Shown here piece after piece: positions 56,143 to 64,000 of a DNA stretch of 64,000 nucleotides. The notes beneath the pieces were generated by a model, which did no database searches, was not told the origin of the DNA, and saw nothing but the letters and a program-made list of their open reading frames with translations. A program made the translations under genes and the position numbers. The DNA is from Meconema thalassinum (Eukaryota; Arthropoda; Insecta; Orthoptera; Tettigoniidae): the NCBI GenBank assembly GCA_946902985.2, contig OX336388.2:291502526-291566525 (forward strand), read 5' to 3'. The stretch's first letter is position 1. Each line of letters begins with the position of its first letter.

Positions 56143-56486
56143 CTATTAAGTTACAAGGTGCACTTGTAATAAACCACTACAACAGAGATCTGAGTGAAAT
56201 GACATGAAATTTTATTAACAAATAGGTGCAGGCTAGAACTATCACCACTCTGTTGTATTGTTTCTTACAGTATCACAGTAAACAATTTGTTTTAAAGGAC
56301 TCTTCGCCTTGTATTATGTTATATCGTGGGATAGATAGATACAAGATAAATATAATTCATTTATTATATGCCAATGTAATGGCTGACATACCTATAGGTA
56401 GTATTTTATTCCTACACGTTACTTACAATATTTTTCAACACGTAGGATGCCAATGTCTAAGCCAGTCACAGCTCGTGCTCAGTGGC
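56143..56486. other. Left flank of the third hAT element
   Basis: Non-coding. CAGTGGCGGCTGGTG at 56480-56494 resembles a hAT-type end itself, and the insertion lies right behind it. Confidence 0.4.
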
Positions 56487-56828
56487 GGCTGGTGTAGAGA
56501 TGGGCAGCAGTCGACTGAAAACAGTCGAATTAGTCGATAGTTAAAACAATCGACTTATTCGACTGCTTTAAAAAAAACAGTCGAATGAATTCAACGACTA
56601 CTCACCGTATCATAAACAAGTCGTTTGCAAACGACTGATCCCAAAACAATCGTTGGAAATCATTCGAATGAAACTAGTCGTTGGCAAACGACTAATTCCA
56701 AGCGAATGGAATCATTCGAATTTAAGTAGTCGTTCTAATCAAACGACTTCTTCAGGACAACTTCATGCTACAATTCATTGTGCTGTATGTTTATTGTAGA
56801 GCTTTAATTAATAAGTCAAGTATACCTG

Positions 56829-57834
56829 TAGGTGCCTATAGTTTTATCCAGTTTGTTGATTCTTTCATTGAAATAGCCTAAATCCACTTGTCCATGTGAA
56901 TTGGAAATGTTAAGCATTCAATATTTAGGTTATGTTTGAACTCCAGATACCGGTTTTTTGGCCCATCATCCCAGGCAAGCCGGTAAATACCTTTGCCTCC
57001 CAGTCAGATGGATCATTTCCATTTGGCCGTAATTTTGAATTAGAGTAAGGTTGTAGTGTGCGTGGACAGATTTAGACAATAGCCTACTCCATGAAGGGGT
57101 CATGGCTACGCCTTCTATGTTTGTTTAATGAATAGAGTAACTGAAATGAGGGATATATACTGATTTTAAGATTTGTGGAATGAGTTTTTGAATTTTCAAT
57201 AGAATTTAACGAAGTCTTCGGTAAAGTTGAATGAGACATGATCGTGTTTAGACAATAGCCTACTCCATGAAGGGGTCATGACTATGCTTTCTATGTCTGT
57301 TTAAGGTGTAGTGTGGCTGAAATGAGGGAGGTTTACTGATTTTTGGTGTTTGTGGAGTAGTCTTTTCTTTTATAATTTAGGTTTTGTGAAGCTTGTTGCG
57401 GAGTTGTTTTATGGATTTTATTGCTCTGCAAATGAAGTGTATTAGGGGGTTCTGGGTTTGGTTTAGCTGTAGTTTACAGGGTTATGGCTGAGAGTTGTTG
57501 TAGCAGGCCTAACAACTGTGTCAGAGCAGAGGCGTGCTGTGTGGGATGGGGGGTTAGTGGCAAAGACATGAGGGCAGGGATGGAAGAGTTTATGTGTTCC
57601 CTCACAGTTGGCGCACTTAGGCTTATCTCGAGGTAACGTACAGATAGAGTGGTGATGTAAATCTCCAGCGGGTACTGTGAGGACAGCTTGACGGCTGTAG
57701 GTGCCTATAGTTTTATACAGTTTCTTGTTCGTAGATTCTTTCAATGAAATAGCCTACGTCCAGTTGTCCAAATATATATGTATGCCATTTCATTGGAAAT
57801 GTTAAGCATTCAATATTTAGGTTATGTTTGAACT
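56829..57834. repeat. Direct repeats flanking an ~850-bp segment in hAT
   Basis: CTGTAGGTGCCTATAGTTTT to GGTTATGTTTGAACTCC occurs at 56829-56944 and again at 57697-57834. Between them, CAATAGCCTACTCCATGAAG occurs at about 57078 and 57255, a tandem pair with a period near 178 bp. Insertion with a long duplication, or recombination between copies, could explain it. Confidence 0.65.
57463..57744 (-). pseudogene. LINE ORF1-like zinc-knuckle fragment
   Basis: A minus frame of 93 codons. Its middle reads SICTLPRDKPKCANCEGTH, then LFHPCPHVF, the pattern of the last CCHC knuckle in ORF1 (gag-like) proteins of Jockey-type LINEs (KCANC.G.H....CP). Preceding knuckles are not recognisable and no ORF2 follows. 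It lies between direct repeats inside the hAT element, so it was brought in by insertion or captured. The beginning of the frame is repeat sequence and not part of the protein. Confidence 0.45.
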
Positions 57835-59077
57835 CCTTAAAAAAGTCTATACACTTTTAATGAGAATTGGGTGCATTCTTGAATTATTACACAACTTGAA
57901 CATGGGCTTACCAATTATGGCTTAGAGTTCTATTTATTTTATGATTGAATTTCATTCATTTATTCTACCGCGTGATAAATGAAGTACAGGAAAATTATTA
58001 TGAAATTCTCCCCATAGCGTGATGCTAATGATCGATGCAAACATAGAATAGATTTTCCAGGAAAATTAAATCAGAAAATATTTTATATTGGGATCCAATA
58101 TTAATAACATTTTAGCAAGTCGGAGGGCGTGTACACTTAAATTGATTCTGGTCGTCAATTGGTTTGTAGAGATGGGAATCAGCAGTCGACTGACAAAAGT
58201 TAAAACCATCGACTTGTTTGACTGCTTTTAGAAAACAGTCGAATGAATTCAACGACTACTCACCGTAACATAAACAAGTCGTTTGCAAACGACTGAACTG
58301 ATCCCAATTGTTTTAGCATGTTCTAAGCGCTGGCATAGTTTTACGTTCTGGCCATAAATTGTTTGTATTCACATGGTTGCCAACATCTCCACTGAAAGTT
58401 CGCTCTCGTTACTGTTCTAAAGTGCTCTATTGTCGTGTCTCGTGTGTATTTATTCTAGGCTGTCGTGTTCTTGTTCAAGTTGTATTTCAACTCTACATTT
58501 TTAGTATTTTCTGCAAAACAACTAAGAAATAAAAGGTACGTCACAATTTTGGCTATGGAATTGTTACCGGTACTTACGAACTCCCTTTCAGCTCTAGTAA
58601 TTTAATTAAGTATTGCTCTATTGCTTCACGTATTCAGAGTACATACAGGTAATGTGCCCTATACCAATATCGGGGATTATTTACTCATTGCAACATTGGA
58701 TATAATGGCTTCACTATACACAAAGCCGCAACCTCCATTCGAAGCACAGTAAAAATAAATAACTTGGATCAATTGCATGTTGCCGAGTGTCGCGTAGTCC
58801 AAACTAACGTCTGAAAAAATAGGTAGGTTAGGGAGAAGTTTGTTTTTCATCTGTTGGTACAACAGAACTCCGCGGTAACGGCTTACAGTGCTTTGTACGC
58901 CACCTAGAAGCGACTACTTTCAGTCGAATACATGAAACGACACGCTTTTAAGAGCTATGCGTATTCAGGTAACCATTCGACTGAAAGTAGTCGAATATCT
59001 AGTCGATAGTTTCTCCCAACGATTGACTGGTCAGTCGATAGTTAAAAGTAGTCGATAGTCCCATCTCTAGGCTGGTG

Positions 59078-60517
59078 TAGAAAATTAGTTGTGTGCTGTA
59101 ACCCATCCCCCCTCTAAACAATTAAAATATTTAAAAACATACCGGAGCATTCTCTCAGAGACACTCAGGAATAAGTTGGGAATGTTAATAAACCTTCAGA
59201 TGGGATCTGCTGATAGCTTCCTCTATTTTTCCCCCGTTTGATTTGAGCGATTCCCTCTAAAATGCTATCGCAGAGACTAGAAGGTGCCACCGACCACACG
59301 TTCTCATTTCGTGTGACCAGTGCTGCCACTCCGTGGATGAACGAAGAATCCCTTGCCTCTGGTCAGGACCTTCTATACTGCCGGACCTGACACTGCAATC
59401 CAAGATTTGCCCTGAGTGTATCCACATTACTCCCTTCACTTATCCAATAAATAAATTTTGATTTCAGGTAAGGTCCAAATTCATCGAATTTAGTTCTTCT
59501 GTATAATTTCTTGTCCTGTGTGACCCTCCTATTAAGCCTTTTTGGTACCAGACTGTAACGATTCGATCCCATAGCTGTTATATTTAAAGGGTTATTCAGT
59601 TATCATGTTATTATTATTATTAAATAGTACATCCATGAGATGATTTTTATATCAGATAATTGTAAGCGGTTTTTATTATTATAGTCAGACAGATTTTTAT
59701 TAACAATTACTTGTAAAGAGACGAAGTATTATATATTGCAACAAGACTGGCGATATGGACCAACCCTATGTGTCACAAACAGAACGACGCAGTAGTTGTT
59801 TCACCACGGCAAACAGAGTCACTGTCATGGGATGCTTAAACCCACTATGAGCAACCATCACGAGTTCGACCATCGAGTTCATTCTAGAAGGAATGGAACA
59901 TATTATTTCAAACTATGGTGTAACCAATACGTCACTACTGTAGCCCACGTACGCGTCAAGATATTGCAAGTAAGGAGTCATGAATGGAGAAGACTGAAGA
60001 GAGAGGGTAGCTTGCTTCTAGAGTGGGGGCTGCTTACTACCACGTGACAAGGAGAATATAACCGCACTCCCGCGTCTACAAGATGATTAGTGAACGACAA
60101 CTCATTAGTGACAGAGAGCAGCGACTGAGGTCCACCGACTGCTACCTGAAAGATCATTCATAGCTTTAGCATACATCATGTCTCGACATACTCATTGCAA
60201 TTGGCAATGGCGTAAGGCGTAAGGCGGTCGGGTCAGTTTGTGCTCCGTGTAAATAGAGTTGTTTCTGGTGTTTTTTTAAGTGGAACGACTTAAACATGTG
60301 TCTACGAGTGCAGTAAGTTACTCAGGAATATTTAATATATAATGTAAACCGGTAGATATTCACATAATTGCCAAATTGAGCAGTTTTTATAGTCGTTATG
60401 TGCATGTAAACACTAGAACACCAGTATTACCAACCTAATTCAACTGAAGTATAGGGGTATCCTCACTGTCACATCTTTGCCTTTCAAGTCGATACTGTAT
60501 ATCCAAAGAGTGTAGCG
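59078..60517 (+). other. Non-coding, then 5' region of the CR1-like LINE
   Basis: 59078-59620 has two overlapping minus frames without recognisable domains. From about 60050 on the sequence should include the LINE 5' UTR with its internal promoter, but I could not locate the element start or a target duplication. A duplicated GGCGTAAGGCGTAAGGCGG stands at about 60210-60228. Confidence 0.4.
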
Positions 60518-61465
60518 ATGAGTACCTGCTTGGAATGTTCAAAGGCAGTGCCTAGACAAGACGTAACAGCCAAAATTCAGTGCAGTGAATGTAATAATTG
60601 GTTTCACAGTAAATGTGTGAATCTCAAAGAAGCGGATGTAGAGTATATGCGATCGCAGAGCCAATTATGGAGGTGTAAACAGTGCTATAGTAAGGGGCGT
60701 GAGAGTTTACATAGTGAAAACCAGCCAGCGTCCGTGGTGCCATCTGTTGGTGAAATATACAAACTATTACTATCTATGCAGGAGAAGTTGGACAGTGTAA
60801 ACAAGTCTACTACTGACATTGAGAGGCAACTGGGGAAATCTATTGATGTCTGTCATGACAGATTGGATGAAAGTAGCAAACTTATCAGTAAACAGCAGGA
60901 AATTATTGATAGACAACAAACAATCATAGACAATTTAGTATCAGAAAACAGACGTCTGACGAATGTAGCAAATAATCTTGCATCGAGGTGTGATGACCTT
61001 GAGCAATATTCAAGGTCAAACACTGTGGAAATATTTGGTGTTCCAGAGTCCCCTAATGAAGATGTCGTACAGACTGTCATTAATATAGGCAAGGCTTTAG
61101 ATTTAGATTTGAAGGAGGACATGATTGATGCCTGTCATCGTCTGAAAAAGGCTCACAATCGTCCCACTTCAGGAATTATTGTTAAATTTGTTAGAAGGAC
61201 CCACAAGGAGCAATTTCTTGCCAAACGAAAGGTTAAGCGGACCCTTTCTACAACACACCTTGGTATGTCAACTTCCAGCCCAATATATATTAATCAATCA
61301 CTTGCCCCAGCTAGAAGAGTTTTATTTGCAAAGGCTAAGCAACTGCAGCGGGAAAAGAGCTATAAATACCTTTGGGTTAGTAGAAGTGGAAAGATCATGA
61401 TTAGGAAATTAGAAGGGAGTCCAATTCATGTCATCAGTACTAACGAGGACCTGAGTAAGTTGTGA
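60518..61465 (+). CDS. CR1-like LINE ORF1 protein (PHD finger, coiled coil, RNA-binding fold)
   Basis: 315 codons, intact. Residues 4-56 form a C4HC3 PHD-type finger: C4, C7, C22, C25, H30, C33, C53, C56, with the usual W before the last pair. Residues about 76-165 are heptad-rich (KLDSVN, RQLGKS, QQEIIDRQQTIIDNL, NRRLTNVANNL) and likely a coiled coil for trimer or dimer formation. Residues about 166-250 (SNTVEIFGVPES to KRKVKRTL) resemble the RRM-like domain of LINE ORF1 proteins, which bind element RNA and act as a chaperone in the RNP. The start ATG at 60518 gives the finger directly. ORF2 begins 126 bp after its stop. Confidence 0.88.
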   Translation: MSTCLECSKAVPRQDVTAKIQCSECNNWFHSKCVNLKEADVEYMRSQSQLWRCKQCYSKGRESLHSENQPASVVPSVGEIYKLLLSMQEKLDSVNKSTTDIERQLGKSIDVCHDRLDESSKLISKQQEIIDRQQTIIDNLVSENRRLTNVANNLASRCDDLEQYSRSNTVEIFGVPESPNEDVVQTVINIGKALDLDLKEDMIDACHRLKKAHNRPTSGIIVKFVRRTHKEQFLAKRKVKRTLSTTHLGMSTSSPIYINQSLAPARRVLFAKAKQLQREKSYKYLWVSRSGKIMIRKLEGSPIHVISTNEDLSKL

Positions 61466-61591
61466 TTTCGATGTACTGGCACAGAAATGTATTTAATAGT
61501 CCGTTGGCTCCTCTTAATACTTTGGTATGCATTATTGATTTATATTTAGTTATATCAGTTTTTTATTCACTATATTTTTTATTGTATACTA

Positions 61592-64000
61592 ATGTCTGTA
61601 AATGAATTGTCCATTTATTATCAAAATGTTCGGGGCCTAAGGACAAAAACTGACGTGTTTCTTAAAAATCTACTTTGTTGTGACTATGATATAATTGTAT
61701 TAACAGAGAGTTTCTTGGGTCAGGATATAATGGATAGTGAGTTATGCGATGATCGTTATGTAATGTTCAGAAATGATAGGGATATGTTTATATCTGGGAA
61801 GTCTAGAGGTGGAGGAGTAGCCGTAGCAGTCAAAAAGGGGTATAAATCCAAATTATGTTCTATCTATAATGAACAACAATGCGAATCCTTAACTCTTTAT
61901 ATTCAGGGTCATACTCGTAAATTATTCATAAATGTTGTTTACATTACCCCCTCCTCTAAACTCTCTGTATATGAAGGATACTTTAATTACATTGAAAACG
62001 TTGATAGTCTTATAACAACTGACTGTCTGATTGTGGGCGATTTCAACGTACCTGAAATTAGCAACGCCGGTTATAATTTTAATGAAGGGTCCACGGTCTG
62101 TCGTCGTTTATTCCAGTTCATCTCGTATCTTGGATTAACATCGCACAACAATATTCAAAATTCTAATTTCAAGACATTGGATTTGGTTTTAGGTAATATT
62201 CAAATTGATTTAAAGCACGAAGAATTCCCGTTGGTACCTGAAGACTTACATCACCCTGCACTTTATTTAGCAATACCACCCATTAAAAAGGTTCCATTGC
62301 TTCCTAGAATTAATCGTGAATATTACAACTTCAAAAAGGCTGATTTTTTGAGACTCTATAGCAACATGCGAGATTTAGACTGGAGTTTACTGTACACATT
62401 TAAGGATGTTGATCATGCTGTTGATTTCTTTTATTCTTCATTCTACAAATGTTTTGAAAATTGTGTACCTAAGCAGAAATTCATTCGAAAATCCAAATAT
62501 CCAGTATGGTTCTCACGAGATATTATCCAAACCATAAAAATTAAGAAAAAGTGTGCTGCAAAAAGACGTTTTTCGAAATATTATAATGAAAGATTTAGAC
62601 AGCTTAGATCGGAACTAAAAACAAAATTACGAATGGCTTATGCTGTTTACATTCATAGTCTGGAAAATGGAGTTAAGAATAACATTAATCAGTTTTGGAC
62701 GTATGTTAAAAGCAAGCGGGAATCACGTACACGCGACTACACATTTATACTAAACGGAAATCATTATACAGCTGGAAGTATTGCAGATGGGTTTGCTGAG
62801 TATTTCTCTTCAGTATATATCAAAACGAATTTTACTTATAACGCGGATCATTTGTCTTTGAATGAATTTCCTGTTTTGCCCAGGGTTGATATGCTGAACG
62901 TGACTCACATAACGGTGGATGAAGTAAGAACAACTGTAAATAGAAAATTAAAGCCTAAGAAATCCTGTGGGCCTGATGGCATACCACCTTACATAATCAA
63001 GGGCTGTGTGGACTTATTGGTTTCTCAGTTGGCCTTCATCTTTAATCTTTCTTTAAAGACGTCAAGCTTTCCTGAAAAGTGGAAAATGTCTAGAATTATT
63101 CCAATCCTAAAGGGAGGCAACTCTGAAATGATATCGAACTACCGCCCTGTCTCAGTGATAAATGCTATAGCAAAAGTATATGAGCACATTTTATATTCTA
63201 AGATTTACAATCATATTAAGGTTGAGCTCTCACAATATCAGCATGGCTTTATGCCCGGCAGATCAGTTATTACAAATTTGCTGGGTTTTACTCAAAAGGT
63301 TTACAATGCATTAGATACCAATAGAAGAACTGACGTGATATACATGGACTTAGAAAAGGCCTTCGACAAAGTAGACCATAAAATTCTGGTGACAAAGCTG
63401 TACCAGTTTGGTGTTGCTAAACCATTACTTCAATTGTTATGCTCCTACTTAAAATTTAGACAGCAATTTGTTTGTTTCAGAAGTGAAATTTCAGGTAATA
63501 TTGTTAGTTCTTCTGGTGTCCCACAAGGATCTAATCTTGGGCCTCTTCTATTTCTAATTTTGGTTAATGATTTGCCTAATATTCTATGTTACTCTGACTG
63601 CTTATTGTTTGCTGACGATGTAAAGCTATATAAGACCATATACAACTTGAGAGACGAGAATGACCTTCAGAGGGATGTTAATAATATTGTAGCTTGGTGT
63701 GTTAGTAATAATTTAGTCCTTAATGTAAAAAAATGTAAAGTCATGGTATTTACAAGGAAGAAGGAGTATATAAATCCTAAATATTGTATTGGAGAAACAG
63801 CACTCGAAATTGTACCGTCGATAAATGATTTAGGAATTATTTATGACAGCAAATTAACCTTTAATAACCATATTGCAAATATAATTAGTTCGGCCAACAA
63901 GATGCTTGGTTTTGTCATTAGAAACTCCAAATTATTTACAAAAACTGGAGTAATTGTTAAGTTGTATGAAAGTTTAGTTCGAAGCAAGTTAGAATATTCA
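61592..64000 (+). CDS. CR1-like LINE ORF2: APE endonuclease and reverse transcriptase (3' end outside window)
   Basis: ATG at 61592 opens a frame that I translated by hand: 803 codons without a stop up to base 64000. The endonuclease is at residues 1-230 (YYQNVRGLRTK; ES near residue 50; IVGDFNVP near 62032-62050; LDLVLG; HHPALYL). RT: CGPDGIPPYIIK, ISNYRPVSVINAIAKVYEH, QHGFMPGRSVITNL, MDLEKAFDKVDHKIL, SSGVPQGSNLGPLLFLILV and the active site LLFADDVKLYK (FADD at 63608-63619). The wording VPQGS.LGP and FADD fits CR1/Jockey-group LINEs. Full proteins of this group usually run 900-1000 residues, so the C-terminal 100-200 lie right of the window. With the intact ORF1, this may be an active or very recent copy. 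Confidence 0.93.
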   Translation, partial: MSVNELSIYYQNVRGLRTKTDVFLKNLLCCDYDIIVLTESFLGQDIMDSELCDDRYVMFRNDRDMFISGKSRGGGVAVAVKKGYKSKLCSIYNEQQCESLTLYIQGHTRKLFINVVYITPSSKLSVYEGYFNYIENVDSLITTDCLIVGDFNVPEISNAGYNFNEGSTVCRRLFQFISYLGLTSHNNIQNSNFKTLDLVLGNIQIDLKHEEFPLVPEDLHHPALYLAIPPIKKVPLLPRINREYYNFKKADFLRLYSNMRDLDWSLLYTFKDVDHAVDFFYSSFYKCFENCVPKQKFIRKSKYPVWFSRDIIQTIKIKKKCAAKRRFSKYYNERFRQLRSELKTKLRMAYAVYIHSLENGVKNNINQFWTYVKSKRESRTRDYTFILNGNHYTAGSIADGFAEYFSSVYIKTNFTYNADHLSLNEFPVLPRVDMLNVTHITVDEVRTTVNRKLKPKKSCGPDGIPPYIIKGCVDLLVSQLAFIFNLSLKTSSFPEKWKMSRIIPILKGGNSEMISNYRPVSVINAIAKVYEHILYSKIYNHIKVELSQYQHGFMPGRSVITNLLGFTQKVYNALDTNRRTDVIYMDLEKAFDKVDHKILVTKLYQFGVAKPLLQLLCSYLKFRQQFVCFRSEISGNIVSSSGVPQGSNLGPLLFLILVNDLPNILCYSDCLLFADDVKLYKTIYNLRDENDLQRDVNNIVAWCVSNNLVLNVKKCKVMVFTRKKEYINPKYCIGETALEIVPSINDLGIIYDSKLTFNNHIANIISSANKMLGFVIRNSKLFTKTGVIVKLYESLVRSKLEYS

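Larger units (their letters stand above)
56495..59069. mobile_element. hAT-type element, 2.6 kb, with internal duplications
   Basis: Ends TAGAGATGGGCAGCAGTCGA (left) and the complement of TAGAGATGGGACTATCGAC (right). The exact 8-bp target duplication GGCTGGTG is at 56487-56494 and 59070-59077. Subterminal regions are full of short AGTCGT/ACGACT and CGACTA/TAGTCG inverted motifs. A second left-end copy lies inside at 58168-58310. No transposase of its own was found; it holds a foreign fragment with a LINE ORF1-like knuckle. Hence non-autonomous. Confidence 0.88.

Overview
The window is repeat-rich animal nuclear DNA, most likely from an arthropod and plausibly a polyneopteran insect. This is inferred from tRNA-derived SINEs, Copia and Ty3 elements, mariner and hAT transposons, and the GGCCTA-rich AT-biased background; nothing here identifies a species. 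I see no convincing single-copy host gene, no rRNA, no functional tRNA and no CRISPR. Almost everything recognisable is a transposable element, and many are nested.

Left part (1-23.9 kb). A minus-strand non-LTR (LINE) ORF2, open over about 780 codons, runs off the left edge. It abuts the integrase end of a Ty3/gypsy polyprotein, followed by an array of small hairpins that may belong to its LTR. Next come a LINE 3' fragment split by a three-armed foldback element, a satellite-bearing repeat (family R), an element carrying a head-to-head inverted duplication of a mini-transposon with a DUF4817-like helix-turn-helix, SINEs, a THAP-domain transposon relic with inverted ends, and an RTE-like LINE with a 30-bp target duplication and a GATGAT tail. 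A tandem duplication around a tRNA-Ser-like SINE closes the block.

Middle (23.9-41 kb). A Copia element with nearly identical 171/172-bp LTRs, a 5-bp target duplication (ATGTG) and a half-tRNA-iMet primer site lies inside an R repeat. A 6.9-kb hAT element with an 8-bp target duplication (CTGTAGAC) encloses two complete or nearly complete R copies, a relative (R2), four or more SINE pieces and the C-terminal part of its own transposase.

Right part (41-64 kb). This holds LINE 3' tails, a mariner relic split by a SINE, a 44-bp minisatellite, four copies of an unclassified palindrome-ended element with two alternative interiors (one copy holds an open 136-codon frame), a 0.66-kb foldback element, a 795-bp hAT derivative with a zinc-finger-like ORF (8-bp target duplication ATCATCAA) and a 2.6-kb hAT element (8-bp target duplication GGCTGGTG). 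The window ends in an apparently intact CR1-like LINE: a 315-aa ORF1 with a PHD-type finger and an ORF2 open for 803 codons to the edge.

The genes do not form a host pathway; they are replication and transposition genes of separate selfish elements. The most unusual items are the palindrome-ended family, the inverted-duplicated HTH mini-transposon, the hairpin array, the R/R2 satellite carriers, and two insertions (hAT and LINE) whose empty sites restore longer open frames.
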